The notes under the pieces are model-generated. The model had not been told where the DNA came from, did not search any database, and saw nothing but the letters and a program-made list of their open reading frames with translations. The position numbers were made by a program, and so were the translations under genes. Shown one piece after another: positions 32,751-41,530 of a stretch of 64,000 nucleotides of DNA (its first letter is position 1; each line of letters starts with the position of its first letter). The stretch lies in contig AP018320.1 of NCBI GenBank assembly GCA_003990705.1, positions 186,001 to 250,000 of the forward strand, in the 5' to 3' direction. Origin of the DNA: Nostoc sp. HK-01. GTDB lineage: Bacteria > Cyanobacteriota > Cyanobacteriia > Cyanobacteriales > Nostocaceae.

Positions 32751-35204
32751 TTATTCAGCTTCACCAATAAGTGTGAAGGCTGCCCAATTTAAGGGTTTAT
32801 TGGGATATTGTTCTTTGATTTTGAGCATAGCTTGGCGTAAGGCTTGGGCTTTATTGAGTTTCTTTTGATTGAGATTAGTATAAAATTCAGTCATCAACTC
32901 GGTGGTGGGTGAGTCAGGAACAGACCATAGGGAAACGATCGCACTGGAAGTTCCGGCGATAAATAGCGATCGCGAAAACCCAATCACGCCATCACCCGTA
33001 ATCCGACCTCTACCTGTATTGCAAGCACTCAAGACAACTAAATCTGCATTAAGTTTTAAGTTGAGAATTTCTTCGGCGGTAAGTAAACCATCATCTTGTT
33101 TACTGGGTGCAAGTGCAATCGAACTTTGCAAACCTTGGAAGTCATCAAATAACCCATGTGTTGCTAAATGAATGATTCTGGCTTGGGGAAGCTTGGCTTT
33201 GATGGCGGTTTCTGTGGCTGTATCACCTGTTAAGGCTTTGGTATTGAAGATCGATGCAATCGCTTCTGCTTCCCGTTTTGCACCAGGTAGAGATGCTAAT
33301 TTTTGAGGCTGATCGCCAATTTTGGTGACAAAATTGGGCATAGTGGGATTACCTACTATGACAACATCATTGATAGAGGTTGGCTTGGCTTGATTTTTTT
33401 GCTGGTGGGTTAATTCTAATACCTGAATTGATGGAGAAGTCAAAATAGTATGTTTTTCTATAAGAAATTTACCGTTTTTGTCTTGTAACGCTGGGAAGGG
33501 AAGTAAAAATAAATCGCCTTGAGGGACAAAAATCACTCGTTGATTGGGGTCAGAGGGGAGAAGGTCAACTATTGGTTGAATTAAAAGTTGATGAAGTGTT
33601 TGTAAGTTTTCCTTTTGTAATTTCTCATCAATATGATTGACAATTTTTACGTCGATAATACTACGGCTTTTATCATCAAGTCCCAGCGATTCACGAGTCT
33701 TACTAACTAGGTTTTTGAAAGAAATGTTTTGTTTTCGCCATAAAGGTTTGAGGTCTGTTTGTCGAAATATGACTTCACCTGTAGGTTTGACTACCCAGAT
33801 ATAGAGTTCTGATTCTTTAGATTGTAGTTTATTTGCCACTTTAAACTCTTCGTTGATGATTGAATATTGAATCAATGTAGAGTTTTGGATTTTAGCAAGT
33901 TGTCTTATTTGCTTAATTGTTATTTTGGGAATAGAGTCTTCAGATTGGGATTTATTTAATAATCGAGCTTGGAGTAATTCTACAAATGCCCTAGCACGGC
34001 TGCGTTCAGATATTTCTAGTGCATCATTATTTTTATTTTGGGCAGTTAAAACTTTTTGGAGCAATTGATAAGTTTCAGTTTGGGTTTCAAAAATTGCAAT
34101 TTTATTAGCGTCACTTAATCCTGGTCGTAGCGATTCTAAAACTTCCATCCCATTCTCAAGAGTTTTTTCGGCTTCTGCTAACTTGCTAGTTTTATATAAC
34201 ACATTACCTATGTATTTAAGAGTACGCGCTTCTCCTACTTTGTCACCAATTTCTTTAAAAATCGCTAACGCTTCTGTAAAAGATTTGAGCGATTGATTAT
34301 ACTGACCTTGATGATAATAAACTCTACCAATATTGCTGAGACCTACGCCTTCACCTAGACGATTGCCAATTTCTTTAAAAATGGCTAAAGCTTGTTCAAA
34401 TAACTCTTGTGCCTGGGAATATTCGCCTTGGTAACGCCGAAAATCTCCTATATTGTTGAGGGAAGTTCCTTCACCGCTACGGACTCCTAGTTTCTTAAAA
34501 ATAGTGAATGCTTGTTGGTAATATTCAACGGCTTTGGGATATTCATCTATTGTTCGATAATAAAAACCTATAGAATTAAGGGTTAATGCTTCTTCTCTTT
34601 GTGCGCCGATTTCCCTAAAAATCTTTAAAGATTGCTGCAAAAAATCTAGCGCTTGAGGATACTGACCTAAACTAATGTTGAGAAATCCTAGCTCGGTAAG
34701 AGTATAAGCCTCACCGGAGCGATCGCCTACTTGCTTACGAATAGCTAAAGCTTGTTGATAAAATTCCAGTGCTTGGGGATATTGTGCCAAACCTTCGTAA
34801 ACTTTACCGATATTATTCAGAGCTGTTCCTTCATTGGTGCGATCGCCTAGTTGTCGAAAAATGTTTAAAGCTTGGTTGTAATAATTGAGTGCTTGTTGAT
34901 ATTTACCTTGTGCGCGTTCAACTATAGCAAGATAGTTCAGGGTTAAAGCTTCTCCTTGGCGATCACTAATTTCTCGATAGATGACCAATGCTTGTTGAAA
35001 AAAAGGCTGCGCTGCTTTATACTGTCCAATTTTTGTTTTTTGATTACCTTGCTCGTAGAGCCCATCTGCTTCTGCTTTGCGACTCACAGCAGTTTGTGCC
35101 AGCACAGGTTTTACTGGAATGAGGGTGGGGAAACTAATTTGTGACACACACAAGGTTGTAATAACGGTGGCGATCGTAATTAAACCAAATCTTCTCAAGC
35201 GCAT
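32751..35204 (-). CDS. Secreted TPR-CHAT protease-like protein
   Basis: 817 residues from ATG 35204 (MRLRRFGLITIATV), which gives a proper signal peptide with cleavage near VLAQ. The ATG at 35279 would bury it. About eight 40-residue TPR units of the (A/T)LNNIGxVYxxxGQYxxALxFYQQAL type occupy residues 50-370. The CHAT domain is at the C-terminus: His683 in LATHGLFDD and Cys728 in LSACNTGRG. CHAT proteins are caspase-fold proteases that a sensor activates. It lies upstream of the caspase gene at 30423 and has a motif-type promoter at 35239-35269. Confidence 0.88.
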   Translation of the reverse strand: MRLRRFGLITIATVITTLCVSQISFPTLIPVKPVLAQTAVSRKAEADGLYEQGNQKTKIGQYKAAQPFFQQALVIYREISDRQGEALTLNYLAIVERAQGKYQQALNYYNQALNIFRQLGDRTNEGTALNNIGKVYEGLAQYPQALEFYQQALAIRKQVGDRSGEAYTLTELGFLNISLGQYPQALDFLQQSLKIFREIGAQREEALTLNSIGFYYRTIDEYPKAVEYYQQAFTIFKKLGVRSGEGTSLNNIGDFRRYQGEYSQAQELFEQALAIFKEIGNRLGEGVGLSNIGRVYYHQGQYNQSLKSFTEALAIFKEIGDKVGEARTLKYIGNVLYKTSKLAEAEKTLENGMEVLESLRPGLSDANKIAIFETQTETYQLLQKVLTAQNKNNDALEISERSRARAFVELLQARLLNKSQSEDSIPKITIKQIRQLAKIQNSTLIQYSIINEEFKVANKLQSKESELYIWVVKPTGEVIFRQTDLKPLWRKQNISFKNLVSKTRESLGLDDKSRSIIDVKIVNHIDEKLQKENLQTLHQLLIQPIVDLLPSDPNQRVIFVPQGDLFLLPFPALQDKNGKFLIEKHTILTSPSIQVLELTHQQKNQAKPTSINDVVIVGNPTMPNFVTKIGDQPQKLASLPGAKREAEAIASIFNTKALTGDTATETAIKAKLPQARIIHLATHGLFDDFQGLQSSIALAPSKQDDGLLTAEEILNLKLNADLVVLSACNTGRGRITGDGVIGFSRSLFIAGTSSAIVSLWSVPDSPTTELMTEFYTNLNQKKLNKAQALRQAMLKIKEQYPNKPLNWAAFTLIGEAE

Positions 35205-35238
35205 AATTTTAACTGGATGAAGAAGTTGAGGCCGATTA

Positions 35239-35269
35239 CATATATCTCTTATAATCAAGAGCTTATGCA
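35239..35269 (-). promoter_or_regulatory. Shared island promoter element, copy 1
   Basis: Minus strand: TGCATAA, 14 bp, then GAGATATATG, 35 bases before the TPR-CHAT start. One of six copies in this island. Confidence 0.55.
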
Positions 35270-35351
35270 AGAATCTCAATCAATGATTTATCAACAGAAC
35301 AATTTAACTAGTTTATATGAAAACAAAATACTTCATCTTCTACTAAGATTC

Positions 35352-35383
35352 TGCATAACCCTGAGAAGATGAGAGGTATATTT
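35352..35383 (+). promoter_or_regulatory. Shared island promoter element, copy 2
   Basis: TGCATAA, 12 bp, then GAGAGGTATATTT, 34 bases before the start of the TPR-CHAT gene at 35417. It is divergent to copy 1. Confidence 0.55.
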
Positions 35384-35416
35384 AAACGATTTTGTTAATC
35401 TTGACTTTCTTTAAAT

Positions 35417-38400
35417 ATGCTGTGTAATTTTCGTTACTTCAGATTTGTGATTTTAACCCTACTGCTTTCTCTCAGTAGTTCTTTTCAGGTAGCACTTACT
35501 CTTGTGAATATGAAAAGAGTATGGGCAGAGGTTCCAAAACAGACACAAAGCATAGATGAGGCTAGACAACTGAATCAACAAGTTCGCTTCAGAACCTCAA
35601 GAATGATAGCACAGTCAAAAAGTAGATTTGGGCAAGTGGAAGCTGGTCTTAAAATTATTGACTTAGCTAGGCAGCAATATGAGCAAGGTAAATATCAGGA
35701 ATCTTTAAAAAGTTTACAACAAGCTTTAATGATTGTAAAAGAAATTGGGGAAGATACAGAAGAAGGACAGTTATTAAAAAGTCTTACTCTACTTGCTTTT
35801 GGCAGCGTTTATCAAATGCTAGGCGAATACTCATTAGCATTAGATTCCTTCCAACAAGCTTTACATCTTTTCCAACAGAATAATGATAAAAAGCATCAAG
35901 CATCAACCTTAGTTGTTATTGGGTTAATTTACTACCTCAAAAGCCAATATCCTCAAGCACTTTCTTTTTACCAACAAGCTTTGGCTATCCAACAAGAGAT
36001 GGGTGATAAAAAGGGACAAGCAATTTCGTTTAATCATATTGGACTAATTTACTTAGATCAGGGATATTACAATCAAGCTTTAAAACATCTGAAAAAATCT
36101 CTAACTTTGAGGAATGATGCTACTACTCTCGGTAATATTGGCAGAACTTACTATAAATTAGGGCAGTATCCAAAAGCTTTGGAATATAATCAGCAAGCTT
36201 TAAACTTAGTTAGAGAGACACATAATAAAGACGAAGAAGCTTATATTATTAATAATATTGCTGATGTTTATGAAAAACTAGGACAGTATTTTAAAGCTTT
36301 GGAGTTGTATCAACAAGCCTTAGCTATAGCCAACCAATTTAATAACCAAGAAGAGTTATCAATAATCTTCAATAATATTGCCATATTATATAATAACTTA
36401 GGGCAGTACGCCAAAGCTATTGAATACTATCAAAAAGCATTAGAAATAACTCAAAAAACAGAAGATAAATCTGGTACAGGAAGTATTTTCACAGGTTTGG
36501 GGAGTGTTTATGAAGATTTGGGACAATATTCTAAAGCCTTAAATTTCTATCAAAAATCACTATCCATTGATAAAGAAATTGGAGACAAGGCAGGTGTAGG
36601 AGTTAGTCTCAGTAACATAGCATCAGTTTACATAGATTTAAAAGATTATAGTGAAGCTATAAAAGCTCTTGAGCAATCCCTAGCTATTGCTCAAGAGATT
36701 GGTGACATAAACGGAGAAAAGACAAGGTTAGGTAAACTTGGGCAGATTTATGAGCAACAAAACGATAGGCTTAAAGCATTAGATTATTATCTGCGAGAAT
36801 TGGCGATCGCTAAAAAAATTGGTGATAAACCGGGCGAAGGTGCTGCTCTGCAAAAAATTGGTTCACTTTTTTTTCTGCCTATGATTATTACAGCAGATCC
36901 TACAGTATCAGAATCTGAAATATTAAATGTTCTACAAAAGAATTATGTAATCGGGTTAGATACCTTAAACAAAGCTGCGGCAATCTTTCATGAAACAGGC
37001 GATAAATCGGCGGAAGGAGAGGCTCTTGGTGTCATAGGAGTAGGTTACTACAAATGGAAGCAGTATGCTAATGCCGAACAATATTTATGGAAAACTATCA
37101 AACTTTTTGAATCATTACGGCCAGGGTTAAGAGATGAAGAAAATATTTCTCTCTTTGATAAACAATCAATTACATATGTTGCCTTGCAACAAAGCTTAAT
37201 TGCTCAAAATAAAATTGATGTAGCTTTAGAAGTTGCTGAAAGGGGTAGGGCTAGAGCATTAGTAGAATTACTAGCTGCAAGAATAAATCAAAATTCACCT
37301 AATCAGATAAGAATTAATTTTCCTCAAGTTGCAGAAATGCAACAAATAGCAAAATTGCAAAATGCTACTCTCGTTCAATATACAACTCTTGATACGTCAA
37401 TTGTCAATAAAGGAGAACAAGAGAGACAAAGATTAATCAATATTTGGGTAGTCAAGCCAACAGGCGAGATAGTTTTTCAATCTCAACCTTTTCAAACACC
37501 TTTAGAAAAACTAGTTAGTACTAGCCGTGAAGCAATTGGTATTAATACTCGTTCCATATTTGATGTTCAACCAACTGTTCCCCATGCCAATCAAACAGAA
37601 CAATTAAAGCAACTTCATCAACTATTAATTAAACCAATTGCACAATATCTGCCAACTAATCCTGATGATAAGGTAATATTCATTCCCTACAATGAATTGT
37701 TTTTGGTTCCTTTTGCTGCTTTACAAGATGAGCAAGGGAAGTATCTGATTGAAAAGCATACTATATTAACTGCTCCGGCAATTCAAGTATTACAGTTGAC
37801 TCATGAACAACGGCAAAAAGTTTCAGGGACGGGGGCGTTAGTAGTTGGTAATCCTGTAATGCCTACTTTAGCGCCAAATATAGGAGAGAAGCCGCAAAAA
37901 TTAAAACCTCTAAAAAATGCAGAGCAAGAAGCCATTGAAATTGCTCGGATACTCAATACTAAACCTTTAACTGGTAAACAGGCAACTAAAGCTACTGTTA
38001 AAGAACTGATGACAAAAGCCAAGATTATTCACTTAGCAACTCACGGATTACTGAATGATTTTGGTTTTGGGATACCAGGAGCAATCGCGCTTGCTCCCAA
38101 TTCCACAGTAAAGTTAGGACAACAAGATAGTAATGGCTTTTTAACGGCTGGCGAAATTTTCGATATGAAATTAAACGCTGAATTAGTAGTATTGAGTGCT
38201 TGTGAAACAGGACAGGGAAACATTACAGGCGATGGAGTCATTGGACTATCTCGTTCTTTGATTGCGGCGGGTGTTCCTAGTGTGGTTGTTTCTCTGTGGA
38301 ATATAGATGACAAATCAACAAAGCTTTTGATGACGGAGTTTTATCGGCAAATGCAGCAGACATCTGACAAAGCCCAAGCACTACGTCAAGCAATGCTAAT

Positions 38401-38467
38401 TACAATGAAGCAATATCCACAACCTAAATATTGGGCAGCTTTTACCTTGATAGGCGAAAGTTTATAG
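35417..38467 (+). CDS. Secreted large TPR-CHAT protease-like protein
   Basis: 1016 residues, the longest of the set. A hydrophobic leader (FVILTLLLSLSSSFQVALTL) is followed by VWAEV, a probable signal peptidase site. About ten TPR units lie between residues 80 and 480. A less regular helical stretch follows (LFFLPMIITADPTVSESEI). The CHAT domain is at 700-1016 with His876 in LATHGLLND and Cys929 in LSACETGQG. It is divergent from the gene at 35204; each has its own promoter element. It ends before a bidirectional terminator at 38515. Confidence 0.88.
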   Translation: MLCNFRYFRFVILTLLLSLSSSFQVALTLVNMKRVWAEVPKQTQSIDEARQLNQQVRFRTSRMIAQSKSRFGQVEAGLKIIDLARQQYEQGKYQESLKSLQQALMIVKEIGEDTEEGQLLKSLTLLAFGSVYQMLGEYSLALDSFQQALHLFQQNNDKKHQASTLVVIGLIYYLKSQYPQALSFYQQALAIQQEMGDKKGQAISFNHIGLIYLDQGYYNQALKHLKKSLTLRNDATTLGNIGRTYYKLGQYPKALEYNQQALNLVRETHNKDEEAYIINNIADVYEKLGQYFKALELYQQALAIANQFNNQEELSIIFNNIAILYNNLGQYAKAIEYYQKALEITQKTEDKSGTGSIFTGLGSVYEDLGQYSKALNFYQKSLSIDKEIGDKAGVGVSLSNIASVYIDLKDYSEAIKALEQSLAIAQEIGDINGEKTRLGKLGQIYEQQNDRLKALDYYLRELAIAKKIGDKPGEGAALQKIGSLFFLPMIITADPTVSESEILNVLQKNYVIGLDTLNKAAAIFHETGDKSAEGEALGVIGVGYYKWKQYANAEQYLWKTIKLFESLRPGLRDEENISLFDKQSITYVALQQSLIAQNKIDVALEVAERGRARALVELLAARINQNSPNQIRINFPQVAEMQQIAKLQNATLVQYTTLDTSIVNKGEQERQRLINIWVVKPTGEIVFQSQPFQTPLEKLVSTSREAIGINTRSIFDVQPTVPHANQTEQLKQLHQLLIKPIAQYLPTNPDDKVIFIPYNELFLVPFAALQDEQGKYLIEKHTILTAPAIQVLQLTHEQRQKVSGTGALVVGNPVMPTLAPNIGEKPQKLKPLKNAEQEAIEIARILNTKPLTGKQATKATVKELMTKAKIIHLATHGLLNDFGFGIPGAIALAPNSTVKLGQQDSNGFLTAGEIFDMKLNAELVVLSACETGQGNITGDGVIGLSRSLIAAGVPSVVVSLWNIDDKSTKLLMTEFYRQMQQTSDKAQALRQAMLITMKQYPQPKYWAAFTLIGESL

Positions 38468-38514
38468 GTAAATAAAACAGAATTAGAACTAAGATAGGTA
38501 TTCATAAAATAACA

Positions 38515-38533
38515 CCACCTAAAGCATAGGTGG
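38515..38533. terminator. Bidirectional hairpin between convergent genes
   Basis: CCACCTA pairs with TAGGTGG across 5 bases. It separates the TPR-CHAT gene from the convergent transporter gene. Confidence 0.6.
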
Positions 38534-38549
38534 ATATTTTCAGCTTTAT

Positions 38550-39464
38550 TTACTTCGAGTTAGACGCTGCTGTTCCTACTCCTACAAGTAAAATAGTTGC
38601 ACCAATCAATAACATAAAACTAGGTACTTCTTTAAAGAAGATATAAGCAAATATACTTGAAAAAACAGGTTCAAACATTACTGCTAATGTCACAATGATT
38701 GGTGATATCCAGCGCAATGACCAATTTAAGCAAGTTTGTCCAATAACTTGTGATAATAAAGCCATCAAAAAAATGTATAAGTAAACAACAGCAGGATAAT
38801 TTGTGTAACCGCTACCAAAAAAATATGGTAGAGGCAATAAAATTAATGCGGCAGAGCCGTAAGCAGTAACTGCATAAATTCCAGTAGTTAATCCTTGACT
38901 TTGCGCTTCTCTACCAGCTAAGAAATATAGGCTGTAAACCCATGAGCCAATCAAAGCTAGAAAATTTCCTAAAATGGGATTTTTAGCAGTATTGTTTGCT
39001 GTCATAGCTCCATCGTAACCAATGACTAGCCCACCAAAGATTGCTAATACTATGCCTAATACTGTCTTACGTGATGGCTTTTCTTTAAAGAATATCCAAG
39101 AAAGTAATGCAACCCATATAGGATTAGTGGTAACTATAGTAGCAGAGGCAGCAATCGATGTGTAGGAAAGAGATAAAAACCACGTTACATAATGAATTGC
39201 CAAGCATATACCAGCAACCCCAGCATAAAAAAAAGCTCTTCTTTGCGATTCGGTTCTAGATAAACCACTCCACAATGGAAACATTATTAAAGAAGATAAT
39301 ATTAAGCGAGAAGCTGATAGAAAAAGGCTGAATCCAATGCCATGTATTCCCGTGGCTTGAGTTGAAAGCCTTACAAATATAGCTGCCATAGAAATTCCAA
39401 AGACTCCTATGAAAAGAGCAAAACTAATTTGAAAACGAGAAGGCTTTATTGTTGAAACTTTCAT
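38550..39464 (-). CDS. EamA-family (DMT) transporter
   Basis: 304 residues with ten predicted membrane helices in two EamA repeats (e.g. FALFIGVFGISMAAIFVRL, SLSYTSIAASATIVTTNPIW, and second repeat GTAKNP-AKNPILGNFLALIGSWVYSLYFL). Members export amino acids or metabolites. It lies 75 bases downstream of the dioxygenase gene on the same strand. In Bacillus an IDO dioxygenase is likewise paired with an RhtA-type DMT exporter, which suggests export of a hydroxylated amino acid (inference). Confidence 0.88.
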   Translation of the reverse strand: MKVSTIKPSRFQISFALFIGVFGISMAAIFVRLSTQATGIHGIGFSLFLSASRLILSSLIMFPLWSGLSRTESQRRAFFYAGVAGICLAIHYVTWFLSLSYTSIAASATIVTTNPIWVALLSWIFFKEKPSRKTVLGIVLAIFGGLVIGYDGAMTANNTAKNPILGNFLALIGSWVYSLYFLAGREAQSQGLTTGIYAVTAYGSAALILLPLPYFFGSGYTNYPAVVYLYIFLMALLSQVIGQTCLNWSLRWISPIIVTLAVMFEPVFSSIFAYIFFKEVPSFMLLIGATILLVGVGTAASNSK

Positions 39465-39539
39465 AGCTTGAATATTTACTTAATAAGTAATTGATTTAAT
39501 CTTGCTACTACAAAATGTAATAGCAAGAGATATTACAGA

Positions 39540-40274
39540 CTACACTTCTTTAAAAGTAATGACTAAAGTATCGCGGTATCCTTCCTTTTCACTTAAGTAA
39601 GGTCTAATAGGAGATACGCTATGCATGAGATGGGTATCATCTAAAAAAGCACAATCTAGCGAATTCTCTAAGCAGTAATTGACGATAGGCTTTTTCTGAT
39701 TATCATAAATATAACTTTCTCCACCTACAACATTTTCTTTGCCAATAAGCATTATGAACACGTAGCTAACACCATCTCGGTGAATACCTTCTGGTGTAGG
39801 CAATCCACAAATATCTGAATTAGTGAGAATACGGAATTGATGAACTTCTAAATGCCAATTCTGATTAGCTTTCATCTTTGTAAAAAGCCTAATACAAAAA
39901 TCAATAATACTAACAAAAACTAAATTTTCTTTCGTTTTTACTTCTAAAGGTTCATAATATCTATTTATTCCACCATTTAATTGGTTAAACTTTGCTTGTT
40001 GATAATGAGGCTCTCCTACTTTTTCTAACAACCTTCGAGAAACATTATTATAATCAAAGACAGAATATCTACGATAACGATATTTTCCCTGATCGTTCAT
40101 ATACTTATCTAGTTCTAGATTATTCCAAGTCTGCCTAAACTCCTGCCAAATATTTTCTTCAAAAAACAATTTACTTTGAAAGTCACTTCCCTTAACAATG
40201 CTGAAATGTTTGTACAAAATTTGCTCTTGTATTTCTTGAGTTAAGGGTTTGGGAATTAACAAGCTATAAGACAT
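39540..40274 (-). CDS. 2-oxoglutarate/Fe(II) dioxygenase, IDO/BsmA-like
   Basis: 244 residues, full length for the family. Metal ligands are H165-x-D167 in GIHRDGV and H218 in HLMHSVSPI, with the 2-oxoglutarate Arg at 234 in YRDTLVITF. FRILTNSDICGLPTPEGIHRDG is typical of the family of amino-acid hydroxylases that includes L-isoleucine 4-hydroxylase. The enzyme would hydroxylate a free aliphatic amino acid while oxidising 2-oxoglutarate to succinate. Substrate is not determined. The downstream EamA exporter supports a produce-and-export role. Confidence 0.82.
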   Translation of the reverse strand: MSYSLLIPKPLTQEIQEQILYKHFSIVKGSDFQSKLFFEENIWQEFRQTWNNLELDKYMNDQGKYRYRRYSVFDYNNVSRRLLEKVGEPHYQQAKFNQLNGGINRYYEPLEVKTKENLVFVSIIDFCIRLFTKMKANQNWHLEVHQFRILTNSDICGLPTPEGIHRDGVSYVFIMLIGKENVVGGESYIYDNQKKPIVNYCLENSLDCAFLDDTHLMHSVSPIRPYLSEKEGYRDTLVITFKEV

Positions 40275-40735
40275 AAAAACTCCTACAAAATTTGACTCAA
40301 ATCATTTCAGTAAAATTTCACCTATACTTAATAGGCAAAACTTACAGTTATTGAAGAATATTGAAGTGTGAAATTGTTGACAAAACCTTAGATACTTATT
40401 TGCAAGAATGACAAGCTGTGTCAGCAAAAGTTTTGATATTTATTTTCCTCATATACTAATTGTTGAAGGCATGAATTTATGAGGATATTTATAACTTAAA
40501 TCTTTTTATCTAATTTAGCAACAAATTTTGGTTATTATTTAGTAATAAGACCGAGAATTATTTCTCAAATTTAGTATGCAAAATATATTTATTGATTAAA
40601 ATCAAAATAAAATTTTATTTTAGATATTTAGTATGTAGGTGAAATTATATTTACACTACTAAGGTATAGAAACTGGTTTAGAAAAATTAATCTTAAAAAG
40701 ATTTTAACTGTTAAATATATTAAATATTTTTAAAT
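40275..40735. other. AT-rich gap, no gene seen
   Basis: Very AT-rich, with no supported ORF. It contains the promoter region of the dioxygenase gene and the 3' end of the HTH gene. No clear repeat or hairpin was noted. Confidence 0.4.
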
Positions 40736-41215
40736 TTATTTACGGGTAGAAAGTCCCATCTTTTTAAGTAACTGATTGACGTAGCGCCCGCTTACTTCAA
40801 TGCCTAATTCCTTAGCTAAATGTTTACTTAACCATTTTCCTGTCCAACGTTTAAAAGAATAGTTATAGTTACGTGGATCATCCTTAACCAATTCTTGAAG
40901 TCTAGTTAAATATTGCTCATTGATTATTTTAGGTCTACCAATAGGTAATTCATGCCAAAAATGTGCTTTACCAGCCCGTGCCATAGCTATCCAATAACGT
41001 GCTGTCTCTTGAGAACATCCTAGTGCCTGACAAATCTCTGTTTGAGATTTACCTGCGTCTACCAAAAGCATAATTTCAATTCGGCATCGATATTCTGCGC
41101 GCAATTTCAAGGTAAGATTCTTGAGTAATAACTGACGTTGCTCAGATGTCAAAATTTTCTCTACTTTGATTAAATTGCTATCAGAGTACGCACTTCCATT
41201 ATTTGATTGGCTCAT
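40736..41215 (-). CDS. Helix-turn-helix protein (winged-helix, IS630/ParB-like N-domain)
   Basis: 159 residues from ATG 41215 (MSQSNNG). Two HTH regions: CRIEIMLLVDAGKSQTEICQ with ALGCSQETARYWIAMARAG (about 55-90), and a second RWTGKWLSKHLAKELGIEVSGRYV (about 125-150). This looks like the DNA-binding half of an IS630-type transposase kept without its catalytic part, a form common in cyanobacteria as stand-alone regulators. It lies between the dioxygenase unit and a sigma-gene fragment. Confidence 0.7.
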   Translation of the reverse strand: MSQSNNGSAYSDSNLIKVEKILTSEQRQLLLKNLTLKLRAEYRCRIEIMLLVDAGKSQTEICQALGCSQETARYWIAMARAGKAHFWHELPIGRPKIINEQYLTRLQELVKDDPRNYNYSFKRWTGKWLSKHLAKELGIEVSGRYVNQLLKKMGLSTRK

Positions 41216-41318
41216 AGTTGCGTTAATTATTTTAGAGTAAAACAATCGAGAACAGCAGCTATTACCAGGAAATTATTGACTGTCTCTATTTCTATGTATC
41301 TCCATGTACTCAGAGAGT

Positions 41319-41477
41319 ATGCAAAAATTCTGCTTTGCTCAATCTCGTCTGATCTATCAGCGTTTGCAACAGCGATCGCAGCGAATAGGAGGAAAATGTA
41401 GTACATCGACAACACAACGACTACAACAAATTACCACTTTCCTCCAAATTAAAATTAGTCTAACTATCAAGATGTAG
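41319..41477 (+). pseudogene. Fragment duplicated from the sigma-like gene at 47199
   Basis: A 52-residue ORF. Bases 41369-41460 match about 47877-47968 closely, including CAGCGATCGCAGCGAATAGG and the AGGAGGAAAATGTAG stretch. The peptide LQQRSQRIGGKCST-S-TTQRLQQIT matches LQQRSQRIGGKCST-P-TTQQLQQIA. It lies next to CHAT and caspase genes like its parent, so it may be the relic of a second sigma-like gene. Confidence 0.6.
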
Positions 41478-41530
41478 CAGCTACTATTTTTCTATTTTTG
41501 AGCCACGGCTAATTTACTTGGATTTCCTAG

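Noticed and set aside
35417-38467. Possible gasdermin-like substrate of the CHAT proteases within the island
   Set aside because: I looked for a small protein with gasdermin-like features near the CHAT genes and saw none; no substrate can be named.
41207-41401. Plus ORF of 64 residues near the HTH gene
   Set aside because: It overlaps the HTH gene start on the other strand, and the similarity to the sigma-like gene is in a different frame.
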